This document shows positions 43,701-52,596 of a DNA stretch of 64,000 nt, piece after piece. Below the pieces are notes generated by a model, which had not been told where the DNA came from, made no database searches, and was given only the letters and a program-made list of their open reading frames with translations. The translations under genes and the position numbers were made by a program. This DNA comes from Exilispira sp964581895 (lineage in GTDB: Bacteria; Spirochaetota; JAAYUW01), in contig CAZOPR010000006.1 in NCBI GenBank assembly GCA_964581895.1, positions 62,001 to 126,000 on the forward strand. Reading direction: 5' to 3'. Position 1 is the first letter of the stretch; every line of letters begins with the position of its first letter.

Positions 43701-44673
43701 ATCCCTTATAATTTTTTCACTAATCTTTCTTTTTTTAATCTTTTTTTTATCTATTTTTGCTGGGCAACAAAAAATATCTATTTTGGATGTCTTTAAGGTG
43801 CTTTCAGGAGAGGATAGTGGAGGAATAAATTATCTTATAATTAAAAAAATCAGGATACCAAGGATAATAGCCTCTTTGATTGTTGGTGCTGCTTTATCTA
43901 TAAGTGGTGCAGTTTTACAGGGAATTTTCGATAATCCTTTGGCTTCTCCTTATCTTTTAGGAATATCAAATGGTGCTGGTTTTACAGCTTCAATCGCAAT
44001 AATTTTGGGTCTTAGCGGGATTTATCTTCAGTTTTTTGCCTTTTTAGGAGGGATGATAGCTGCACTTCTTGCCATTTCTTTTTCTTATTTATTTAAGTCA
44101 AAAGGTTCAATATCTATTATAATTAGCGGTATTTTAATAGGGAATTTCTTTGCTGCCTTAACAATGTATGCGAAATTAATAGCAGATCCACTTGCAAAGC
44201 TACCCTCAATAGTCTATTGGCTTATGGGTTCATTTGTTAATGTTACTCAAAATTCTATAGTAATCCCTTTTTTCCTGATAGTATTTTCAACAATTATCCT
44301 TATGATGCTATCCTGGAAACTGAATATATTATCTTTTGGTGATATTCATGCAAAATCTTTAGGTGAAAATCCAGTTTTACTTAAAATGATAGCTCTAATA
44401 TTTACAACAATCGCAACCTCGGCTGCCATAAGCATTTGCGGCATAATTGGATGGATAGGTGTTGTCATACCTCAACTTGCTAAGATTAAGACATCAAATG
44501 ATTTTAGAAAACTATTGCCTGTTTCAATAATCTGGGGGGCTGCTTTTACCTGTTTTGTAGATAGCATATCAAGGATATTTTTAAGATATGAACTACCTGC
44601 CGGTCTTGTCTCTTCTATGATAGGTATTCCTTTTGCTGCTTTTATTTTATCTCGAAATAAAAATAATTTTTAA
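43675..44673 (+). CDS. Metal-chelate ABC importer, permease (FecCD/BtuC family)
   Basis: The 332-residue permease has about ten hydrophobic segments and family motifs RIPRIIASLIVGAALSISGA, GIFDNPLASPYLLGIS near residue 90 (the ATPase-coupling and translocation region) and GIIGWIGVVIPQLAK near 260. Start ATG lies inside the ATPase gene, with AGGGG about nine bases upstream. Together with the two preceding genes it makes a complete importer for a siderophore, heme or corrinoid. Confidence 0.92.
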   Translation: MSIFSKCYKSLIIFSLIFLFLIFFLSIFAGQQKISILDVFKVLSGEDSGGINYLIIKKIRIPRIIASLIVGAALSISGAVLQGIFDNPLASPYLLGISNGAGFTASIAIILGLSGIYLQFFAFLGGMIAALLAISFSYLFKSKGSISIIISGILIGNFFAALTMYAKLIADPLAKLPSIVYWLMGSFVNVTQNSIVIPFFLIVFSTIILMMLSWKLNILSFGDIHAKSLGENPVLLKMIALIFTTIATSAAISICGIIGWIGVVIPQLAKIKTSNDFRKLLPVSIIWGAAFTCFVDSISRIFLRYELPAGLVSSMIGIPFAAFILSRNKNNF

Positions 44674-44742
44674 ATTTTCTCTTGTCAAAATCCTTAATTG
44701 AAATTATATTTTTTATGTAAGCCTTTACAAATTGGAGGAAAT

Positions 44743-44895
44743 ATGGCTAAAAATGACAAATATGTTTGCCAGGTTTGTGGCTATGTATATGACCCTGCTG
44801 AAAATGATAATGTTGCTTTTGAAGATTTACCAGACGATTGGGTTTGTCCTGTTTGTGGAGCAACAAAGGATCAGTTTGAAAAGGAAGATGCTTGA
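44743..44895 (+). CDS. Rubredoxin
   Basis: The 50-residue electron carrier binds one iron through CQVCGYVYDPAE and CPVCGATKDQFE, the two C-x2-C-G halves. The length and the aromatic core (Tyr, Trp in DDWVCPVCG) are canonical. GGAGG six bases before the ATG fixes the start; the frame is open further upstream. It sits 25 bases before the flavodiiron gene, its usual electron acceptor. Confidence 0.97.
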   Translation: MAKNDKYVCQVCGYVYDPAENDNVAFEDLPDDWVCPVCGATKDQFEKEDA

Positions 44896-44920
44896 TTTAA
44901 AAATGTGAATGGGAGCAAGT

Positions 44921-46102
44921 ATGAAAGCTTTTAAGATAAAAGAGAATATCTACTGGGTTGGTGGCATTGACTGGGATTTAAGGGATTTTCATGGCTATAC
45001 TACTGAAAGAGGTTCTACATATAACTCATATCTTATTATAGATGAGAAGGTTGTTTTAATAGATACAGTTAAGCACTACCTTTTTGATGAGATGGTAAGT
45101 AGAATTTCAAGTATTATTGAACCTGAAAAGATAGATTACATTATAGCCCAACATGTTGAAATGGACCATTCTGGAAGTCTTGAAAAGTTATTGAAACTTG
45201 CTCCCAATGCTAAAATAATAACTTCTAATTTTGGTGAAAAAGGGTTGAAAAAGCATTTTCCAAATATCTCCTCATACAATGTCGTAAAGACTGGAGATAC
45301 TCTATCTACAGGTAAATTCACACTTACTTTCATAATGGAGACTATGGTACATTGGCCTGATAATATGGGAACATATCTTAATGAAGAAAAGATACTTTTT
45401 TCTCAGGATGCTTTTGGGCAGCATGTGGCATCATTTGAAAGATTTTCAAAAGATTTTCCAAAAGATATACTTTTTGAAGAAGCAGCAAAATATTATGCGA
45501 ACATTGTTTTACCATATGGAGGACAGGTCCAAAAGGTTTTAGAGCAAGCTTCAAAAATAGATATAGATCTAATCTGCCCAAGCCATGGTTTAATCTGGGA
45601 TAGTTACATTTCTGAGATTGTGCAAAAATACAACAAATGGTCTAAAAATGAAGTTGATGAAAAAGCTGTGATAATCTATGATACAATGTGGGAATCTACT
45701 AAAAAACTTGCTTATGCAGTTGCAGAAGTATTTGAAGAACTTAGAATCCCTTTTGAACTTTTAAACTTGAAGGTAAACAATAATTCAAGTATAATTACAA
45801 AATTAATTGAGACAAAATATATTGCAGTTGGAAGCCCAACATTAAATTCAAATATGCTTCCAACTGTTGGTGGGTTTTTAACTTACTTAAAAGGACTTGC
45901 ACCAAAAAATAGGGTAGGTTTTGCTTTTGGTTCTTATGGTTGGGGAGGACAGAGCATTGGTGATGTTGAAAAACTTTTGTCATCAATAGGATTTAAGATG
46001 CTTCCTTCCTTTTCATGTAACTACATCCCTCAAAAAGAGGATATAGAAAAAATGAAGACTCAACTAAAAGATGGGATTTTGTCTTTTAAAAATTCAAACT
46101 AA
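44921..46102 (+). CDS. Flavodiiron protein (FprA type; O2/NO reductase)
   Basis: The enzyme reduces O2 to water or NO to N2O with electrons from rubredoxin. The 393-residue protein has an MBL-fold diiron domain with H78-x-E80-x-D82-H83 in HVEMDHSG, H144 in MVHWPDNM, D163 in SQDAFGQH and a last His in PSHGLIW. A flavodoxin domain follows (about 250-393) with YDTMWESTKK, GSPTLNSN and GSYGWGGQS. GGGAG before the ATG at 44921 sets the start. The E-x-D-H form in the first motif separates it from ordinary MBL hydrolases. Confidence 0.96.
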   Translation: MKAFKIKENIYWVGGIDWDLRDFHGYTTERGSTYNSYLIIDEKVVLIDTVKHYLFDEMVSRISSIIEPEKIDYIIAQHVEMDHSGSLEKLLKLAPNAKIITSNFGEKGLKKHFPNISSYNVVKTGDTLSTGKFTLTFIMETMVHWPDNMGTYLNEEKILFSQDAFGQHVASFERFSKDFPKDILFEEAAKYYANIVLPYGGQVQKVLEQASKIDIDLICPSHGLIWDSYISEIVQKYNKWSKNEVDEKAVIIYDTMWESTKKLAYAVAEVFEELRIPFELLNLKVNNNSSIITKLIETKYIAVGSPTLNSNMLPTVGGFLTYLKGLAPKNRVGFAFGSYGWGGQSIGDVEKLLSSIGFKMLPSFSCNYIPQKEDIEKMKTQLKDGILSFKNSN

Positions 46103-46110
46103 ATATACTA

Positions 46111-47526
46111 TTAAAATTGAATGCCACATATGGCTTCGATACTAAAATAATTTGTGTAATAGTCGATTGCCTCAAGATACAATGAAATAAAATCAGAATA
46201 AAGATTGGATTTGATCTTTAAGTATTCAATTTCGTCTATCTCTCCTTCTTCAAAGGCATTTTGTTTAGTTTTTATTATCTCTTTATCAGAATCTATTTTG
46301 GAAAGATAGTAATTTATTTTGGCTTTATTGACCTCACATTTTAATTTCATAGATTCAAGAAGATTTGAAATATTTTGATAAGCATAATCTATCTGAATAA
46401 GTATCTTTGCGATTTCATTTTTTGCCTGTTTGATTTTAGCTTCAAGACTGCCTGCATCGAAAAGTGGAGCAGAAATTCCCAAAGATATTGTAATATTATA
46501 GTCATCTTGCGTAAACCAGCCAGTCTCAATTAATGGGAATCTCGGTCCATAGTAAGATACTTCGATTCTTAAACCAATATCTGGCTTCAAATAACCAGAT
46601 GCGCTTATTATCTCAAATTGTTTTTCAACAACTTTTTTAAATATTTCAAGCTGCTTCAATTGAAGATTATTTTCTAAGGCGATCTGCCATAGATTTTCTG
46701 GTATATTATAAAATATAACTTGCTGTCCACCTAACTTTTCTTCAAATTCTGAATAATTTATTTTTAATTCTTTCATTAAAGGGAAGTTTAAGATTGCTTT
46801 AAGATCATTTATAGCTTTTTTTCTTTCACCTTCGACTTTTGTAAAATTAAATTCAAATTCTTTTTGCGATACAATTGCAGAAAGGTAATCAGAATATGTT
46901 ATAAATCCATTTTCATAGCTTTGTTTTGAAATATTGACCATTCTTTCAACTATTTCTCTTTGCTGACTAAGAGTCATCAAAATCTTATCAAGATAGAAAA
47001 GGCTATGATAGTATATCTTTATTTTTGCCTTTATTTCATCTATCTTTTCAAATTTTTTAAGTTTTTCAACTTCTACTAAAAGTTTATATACCTCTATTGC
47101 ATTATCTATTTTACCCCATGTAAAAATTGGTTGATCTATAGTTATTTTAAACTGATATAAAGTATTTTCCATCCCCTCAAATATTATCATATCTTCTGGT
47201 GGGATTAAGATATCTCCATTTGCGGTAGAAATAGAACCAAATTGACCTGCCGTTATAGAAATCGGACCAATCGGGTTTGTAAGATAACTTAGACTTACTG
47301 AAAGTGAAATAGCCGGGTATTTTTTTGCTTTTGCGATTGAAAGATCAAACTCCGCCTTTTTAATATTTAAGTCAAGCTGTTCTATTTCGCTATTATTTGT
47401 AAGTGCATAATCTATTAAACCCTGTAAATTATAGCTATTTTCTTCTTCAAAAGAGAAAAAAAGAAAAGATATTAATATAAAAAAAAGGATAAATACAATT
47501 TTTTTCATGGTAATATTTATCTTCAA
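46111..47526 (-). CDS. TolC-family outer-membrane efflux protein
   Basis: The 471-residue protein has a signal sequence (about 7-26) and the two-fold TolC repeat of long helices: LIDYALTNNSEIEQLDLNIKK at the start of the first half, and NLWQIALENNLQLKQLEIFKK at the start of the second. It forms the outer-membrane duct of the pump encoded upstream. The start taken is a TTG with GAGG eight bases upstream; the ATG six codons later has a weaker site. It is last in the adaptor-pump-lipoprotein-TolC group. It converges with the flavodiiron gene, eight bases away. Confidence 0.9.
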   Translation of the reverse strand: MKINITMKKIVFILFFILISFLFFSFEEENSYNLQGLIDYALTNNSEIEQLDLNIKKAEFDLSIAKAKKYPAISLSVSLSYLTNPIGPISITAGQFGSISTANGDILIPPEDMIIFEGMENTLYQFKITIDQPIFTWGKIDNAIEVYKLLVEVEKLKKFEKIDEIKAKIKIYYHSLFYLDKILMTLSQQREIVERMVNISKQSYENGFITYSDYLSAIVSQKEFEFNFTKVEGERKKAINDLKAILNFPLMKELKINYSEFEEKLGGQQVIFYNIPENLWQIALENNLQLKQLEIFKKVVEKQFEIISASGYLKPDIGLRIEVSYYGPRFPLIETGWFTQDDYNITISLGISAPLFDAGSLEAKIKQAKNEIAKILIQIDYAYQNISNLLESMKLKCEVNKAKINYYLSKIDSDKEIIKTKQNAFEEGEIDEIEYLKIKSNLYSDFISLYLEAIDYYTNYFSIEAICGIQF

Positions 47527-47608
47527 ACTAAATACCTCTTTGCTTTAATAAACTACTCAATATTTTTATGTAATCTATATTTTTTAGCATCTAAGTGAAT
47601 AGTTTTTA

Positions 47609-48832
47609 TCAAAGATCTATCGCTATATAATTATCTGCATTTTCATAGACTCTAAAATTGTTTATTGTTTTTACTAGTGCACCTAAGCTATCATAAACTT
47701 CTATCTTTACATCCTGATAATTTTGTGAGCCTTCTTGTCCATCTGGTGCAAGTTCAAGGTTGTTTATTTCAAAGTAACCTGGTTCTGCCGTTTGATTGTT
47801 CGGATAGTATGTGTATGTTCTTGAGCTTTTAGATGTAGTAGTGTTGTTTCTTGTCTTATAGGTAATCTTAACTGTATATCCATTTACCCCGTTTCCAGAG
47901 AGCTTTACAACTCCGTTAATAGATTCAGTAAATATAGTTCTTCTCATATGTAAAGCTGGAATTTGTGTTGTTGTATCTTTTAATATAGTTGAACTTTCAT
48001 AATAATCTTCATAAGTACCATTTCCATCTGGATCCCAAGTACTATTGTCAGTTAAATTTGGTTCTATGCTACTTGAAGTTTCATAGTCTGTAAGAGAGTA
48101 AACTATTCTTACCTTTGTTTTTCCATAATCCTGAGTAGTTGATGGCATCTTTGGGTAAGAGATTTTAACTGTGTATTCGCCATTTGCATTAGTAGTTGTC
48201 GTATATGTGGCTTGGTTTTCAAAAGAGGAATCATCAACAATTGGGTCATTACTGCTATTAAAAGTCCAGTTTTTTGGAACATATATTCTAACTGTAACAT
48301 TTGCTATTGCTTCACTACTCGATGCATCTGAAATTATTCCATGTATTGTCGCACTATTTTTTATTCTATCAACTTTGATGGGGGTCAACCTGGTTGTAGA
48401 ATCAGATACTATTTTTTGAGTGCAATATGATGCACCGTAATCTTCATGATAAAAAACAAGGTAAATTTGTGCGACATCGGCATCTTTACCAAAAAGAGGA
48501 GAAAGAGTAGACCAGACAATTGCATTGAAGGTAAATACCCCACTTTCATTATTTGTCGTAGTGGTGGTAGTCGAAGAAAAGCTATTTGTAAAAAAGGTGT
48601 TATAATTTTTATTATCTAAGTAATCTTGCCAATCAATATTAAATTTATTTTCACTTGTATATAAGAACACATAACCATCATCTATACCATTTTCAGTTTC
48701 AATATCGATGTATCTACCTGTTAAAGATGCTCGAAAAACAGAAGAACAGGAGAAGAAAAGAAAATAAATAAAAAAGAGAGTAAAAATGATTGTTATGTAA
48801 AAAAATTTTTTTGAATATTTGATTTTTTCCAT
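47609..48832 (-). CDS. Lipoprotein with CarboxypepD_reg/Ig-like domains inside the efflux operon
   Basis: The 407-residue product has a signal with lipobox-like FFSC (Cys about residue 29). Mature sequence shows three to four beta-sandwich units with the carboxypeptidase-regulatory-like pattern, such as GRYIDIETENGIDDGYVFLY, ATIHGIISDASSSEAIANVT with NANGEYTVKI, and SINGVVKLSGNGVNGYTVKI. It is rich in Thr, Ser and Asn, including a run of six Thr after Ser-Ser. Such domains bind ligands or act as structural spacers. The gene lies between the RND pump and TolC genes on the same strand. GAGG lies six bases before the ATG. Role in efflux unknown. Confidence 0.8.
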   Translation of the reverse strand: MEKIKYSKKFFYITIIFTLFFIYFLFFSCSSVFRASLTGRYIDIETENGIDDGYVFLYTSENKFNIDWQDYLDNKNYNTFFTNSFSSTTTTTTNNESGVFTFNAIVWSTLSPLFGKDADVAQIYLVFYHEDYGASYCTQKIVSDSTTRLTPIKVDRIKNSATIHGIISDASSSEAIANVTVRIYVPKNWTFNSSNDPIVDDSSFENQATYTTTTNANGEYTVKISYPKMPSTTQDYGKTKVRIVYSLTDYETSSSIEPNLTDNSTWDPDGNGTYEDYYESSTILKDTTTQIPALHMRRTIFTESINGVVKLSGNGVNGYTVKITYKTRNNTTTSKSSRTYTYYPNNQTAEPGYFEINNLELAPDGQEGSQNYQDVKIEVYDSLGALVKTINNFRVYENADNYIAIDL

Positions 48833-49187
48833 TTTTTCCTCTTTTCTTTAGTTCTTTTTTTTATTTTTTTTATTTAAATGAATTTTGTTTTTAACTCATT
48901 TACATTTTTATTATGTTTTTTTATTTTTATTATGTTTTTTTAATTGAATATTAAATATTTTTTCATTTATATTTTTATTATACCTATTTAGTCCTTTTAT
49001 ATTTTACTTATTTTACTTATTTTACTTATTTTATTTATTTTATTTATTTTATTTATTTTATTTATTTTACTTATTTTACTTATTTTACTTATTTTATTTA
49101 TTTTATTTATTTTATTTATTTTACTTATTTTACTTATTTTATTTATTTTACTAATTTTTAGATTTATTTTATTTTTTTAGCTTCCTT
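48833..49187. other. T-rich gap between lipoprotein and RND pump genes
   Basis: About 355 bases, almost entirely T and A on the plus strand, holding the 9-bp repeat array at 49001-49151. No ORF. No GC hairpin terminator is present, so pump transcripts may run through into the lipoprotein gene. Confidence 0.6.
49001..49151. repeat. 9-bp minisatellite, about 17 copies in two variants
   Basis: The unit TTATTTTAY is repeated head to tail, ending in C or T. From left to right the last base runs C three times, T four, C three, T three, C two, T one, C one. The period is a multiple of three but the frame contains stops on both strands, so it is not coding. It follows the pump gene stop by about 37 bases. 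Confidence 0.93.
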
Positions 49188-52100
49188 TTAGCTTTTTTGC
49201 TCTTTTCTTTTTTCAAAAGTATAGTAAATGACTGGAATCAGAACAAGGGTGACAAGAGTAGAAGTCGTAAGTCCAGCAGCTATTACCATGCCTAAAGGCC
49301 TATAAAGATTGGAACCTTCACCTATTCCCAAAGCCATCGGTAAAACACCAAGAACAGTAGTTAGAGTTGTCATAAGGATTGGTCTTAATCTACTACTTCC
49401 AGCATTTATTATGGCATTTTTTAAGGATTTCCCATATTGTTTCCTATTAAGTTCAATAAAATCTATCAAAACAATTGCATTATTTACAACAGTTCCAGCA
49501 AGTGTTATCAAACCTAAAAAAGATACTATGGATAAAGTAGTTTTTCCTAAAATTATACCCAAAGTTGCCCCGATAAGCATAAATGGGATAGATAAAAGAA
49601 TTATTAAAGGGTGAGAAAACCTTTCAAATTGTAAAACCATTACCATATATACCAAAAAAACACCTATTAAAAGGACTATTAAAAGAGACTGGAAAGATGT
49701 TTTTATCTCTTTTGCACTTCCGATTATCTCCCAATTAACCCCAAGTGGTAAAGCAAGATTTTTTAAAAAAGGTGTTATTCTTTTTTGTATTCCTCTCATA
49801 TCAGGATCTGAAAGATAAGCAGTTACTATTATCGACTTTAACCTGTTCCTATGATTAATCAAAGAAACCGATGGTTTTAGTTCAAGTTTCGCAAAATTTG
49901 AATATGATACAAAGTTGCCACTTCTTGATTTTAAGAATATTTCATTTAATATATTTGAAGTTATTTTGTTATCGGGGATATCTGTTTTCAAAAATATCGG
50001 ATATGTTTTATCATTAGTTCTAAAATTTCCAGCTTCCATCCCATAAAAATATATTCTTGCGGCAACAGCAGCCTCATAAGGGATAAGCCCAAGATTCCCC
50101 ATAGTATCAAGTTTCATTTGTGATAAAAGCTCAGACGAATCAAAGTTAACAGAAAGTTCTGTTTTCAAAACAGCTTTATCTGAAGAAAGAATCTGTTCAA
50201 TCATTTTAGCTGATTTATAAATAGAATCAAAATTTGTTCCATAGACCTCTATCATAAATCCTTTTCCACCAAGAGCCAATGAAGCCAAAGCTCCAAGTCC
50301 TCCATTTGAAATGGTTATATTAATATCTGGAATTGTTGATTCTGCCTTATGCTGCAAAAATGAAATAATCTCAAAAACAGATCTATTCCTTTTGTCCACA
50401 GGTACTAGCCTAATCTTACCATATGCAATATTTGGCTTTGAAGATATTCCAAAAGAATCGCCTCTTCCAACTAAAAAGTAAGTTGTATCAACCTCTGGAA
50501 CATAATTTTTTATAATATTTTCAAACATTAAAACCTTTTCTCTTGTCTTTTCTAAAGAATATCCATTTGGAGTAGACATTTTTACCTCAATTTCACTCAT
50601 ATCTGAATCACTTAAAAATTCAAAGCCTACCATATCTAAAGTTATGATTGAGATAATAAGCAAAACAATTGAAAGTGTTATCACAAACCTTCTTTCTTCA
50701 AGGGCAAATTCTAAAGTTTTTTTATAAAAGGAAGTCAATAAGTCCAGCCCTTTACCTATAAGTTCAGACAAAAACTTAATTATGTTTTTTATTTTCTTTA
50801 AGAAATTTATTTTAGAGCTTTTTATATTACTTATATTATTTATATTACTTATATTATTTAAATCATTTTTATTACTTACCTGATTTGTTTTTTTATAATT
50901 AAATTTATCTTCTTGATTTTCTTGATCCTGCTTTTCAAAAGTAGGGAAAAAATGTGAAACAGCATAAGGAACAAATATTACAGCAACTATCAAAGAACCA
51001 GAAAGGGCAAGAGAAATTGTTAAAGCAATATCTTTTAAGACAAGTCCAGCAATTCCCTCTACAAAAATCATTGGGATAAATACTGCCAAAGAGGTTGTTG
51101 TAGATGCTAAAACTGCACCAGCAACTTCTTTAGTGCCGATGTAAGAAGCTTCCTTACTTGAAAGACCCTTTTTCATATGGGTGTCAATATTTTCAAGAAC
51201 AACTATTGAAGCATCTACAACCATTCCTATTCCAACTGTAAGACCGCTTAATGTCATAAGGTTCAATGATCTTCCAAAAACTTTCATCCCTATAAAAGTA
51301 AAAAGGATTGATAGAGGTATAGAAAAAGAAATTACAAGTGTTGCCCTTATATTTCTTAAAAATATAAAAAGTATAAGTATGGCGAGTAAGCCACCCATTA
51401 TTGCAGAATCACGAACAGTATTAATAGATCTTTTTATGTCATAACCCTGATTTGAAATTACCTTAAATTTAATAAGTCCAGGATAGCTTTTTTCGATTTC
51501 CTTAAATTGTTTTAATAGTTCTTTCGATGTTTTTAATGTGTCTTTACCCTGTTGTTTCATTATATCCAGAACAATTACTGATTTTCCCAAAGAAGAGGTA
51601 TATTCTGTCGGTTTTGGTATTGAAAACTCAACCTTAGCAACATCTTTTAGCCTTATAAATGTATTGTCTGAAAAACCAACTACAAGATTTTCTATGTCTG
51701 AAATAGATTTAAACTCCCCATAGCTTCTTATATTTATATCTTTACCTTGAAATTTTATAATACCTCCGGGGAATGAAATATTATAGTATTTTAATATCTG
51801 AAAAATATCCAATATAGAAACATGCTTTGCAACAAGTTGATCTTTTTTAGCTGTAATTATAACTTCTTTTTTTTCTCCTCCATGTAAATTAAGTTCAGAT
51901 ACCCCGTCTATTCTTGCAAGTCTGCTTCTAATCTGTTTTTCAAAAAAATCTGTTAATTCTTCACGATTCATTCTGCTTTCAAGTATTACTGTAATGACAG
52001 GCAATTTGCTTGGTTCCATTTTCAAAATTTCTGGAATACCAGAAATATTTTCTGGTAAAGTATCTGCTATACCATTTAGTTTTTCTCTCACTTCAGGGAA

Positions 52101-52415
52101 TTTTTTATCTATATCTACTCCCCAGCTAAATCCAACTTCTATTAATGATAAAGAATCAAAAGAACTTGATTGGATTGAATCCACCTGTGCTAATGTAGAT
52201 AATGCATCTTCTATTGGTGTTGTAACATCTTTTTCGACATCAGCAGGGCTTGCCCCAGGGTAGGTTGTTATTATTATTAATGTTGGTAAAAATATATCTG
52301 GAAACATCTCTTGTCTAAGGGAATTGAATGAAATTATTCCAAAAAATGCAAGAGCAATAACAAGAATTGTTATTATAACAAAATGTTCAATAGGAAATTT
52401 GATCAACTTGCTCAT
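49188..52415 (-). CDS. RND-family efflux pump, inner-membrane transporter
   Basis: The 1075-residue AcrB-like pump has twelve membrane segments and two large periplasmic loops, with TYPGASPADVEKDVTTPIE after TM1. TM4 contains GMVVDASIVVLENI, keeping one of the two usual Asp residues (D-A in place of D-D), as some divergent pumps do. The cytoplasmic link between halves (about 495-540) carries a low-complexity Asn/Ile/Ser insertion. Such pumps export drugs, metals, lipids or signals using the proton gradient. No ribosome-binding site is clear. The adaptor gene is upstream and TolC downstream. Confidence 0.93.
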   Translation of the reverse strand: MSKLIKFPIEHFVIITILVIALAFFGIISFNSLRQEMFPDIFLPTLIIITTYPGASPADVEKDVTTPIEDALSTLAQVDSIQSSSFDSLSLIEVGFSWGVDIDKKFPEVREKLNGIADTLPENISGIPEILKMEPSKLPVITVILESRMNREELTDFFEKQIRSRLARIDGVSELNLHGGEKKEVIITAKKDQLVAKHVSILDIFQILKYYNISFPGGIIKFQGKDINIRSYGEFKSISDIENLVVGFSDNTFIRLKDVAKVEFSIPKPTEYTSSLGKSVIVLDIMKQQGKDTLKTSKELLKQFKEIEKSYPGLIKFKVISNQGYDIKRSINTVRDSAIMGGLLAILILFIFLRNIRATLVISFSIPLSILFTFIGMKVFGRSLNLMTLSGLTVGIGMVVDASIVVLENIDTHMKKGLSSKEASYIGTKEVAGAVLASTTTSLAVFIPMIFVEGIAGLVLKDIALTISLALSGSLIVAVIFVPYAVSHFFPTFEKQDQENQEDKFNYKKTNQVSNKNDLNNISNINNISNIKSSKINFLKKIKNIIKFLSELIGKGLDLLTSFYKKTLEFALEERRFVITLSIVLLIISIITLDMVGFEFLSDSDMSEIEVKMSTPNGYSLEKTREKVLMFENIIKNYVPEVDTTYFLVGRGDSFGISSKPNIAYGKIRLVPVDKRNRSVFEIISFLQHKAESTIPDINITISNGGLGALASLALGGKGFMIEVYGTNFDSIYKSAKMIEQILSSDKAVLKTELSVNFDSSELLSQMKLDTMGNLGLIPYEAAVAARIYFYGMEAGNFRTNDKTYPIFLKTDIPDNKITSNILNEIFLKSRSGNFVSYSNFAKLELKPSVSLINHRNRLKSIIVTAYLSDPDMRGIQKRITPFLKNLALPLGVNWEIIGSAKEIKTSFQSLLIVLLIGVFLVYMVMVLQFERFSHPLIILLSIPFMLIGATLGIILGKTTLSIVSFLGLITLAGTVVNNAIVLIDFIELNRKQYGKSLKNAIINAGSSRLRPILMTTLTTVLGVLPMALGIGEGSNLYRPLGMVIAAGLTTSTLVTLVLIPVIYYTFEKRKEQKS

Positions 52416-52596
52416 ATTATTTTTTACTATTTAACTTATTATTTTTTTTATCTATTTATTAAATTTTTAAATGATTTTATTTATATTTATTTATTTATTG
52501 TAAGTATTTTATTCATATTAAACTTATATTTTGCCTTTACATATTATACTTTTACTTATATTGCCTTTGCTTACTTTTTACATAAAACTTAACAAA

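Noticed and set aside
49001..49151. Coding repeat or origin-type iterons
   Set aside because: Both strands contain stops in the repeat frame, and no DnaA boxes or replication genes are nearby.
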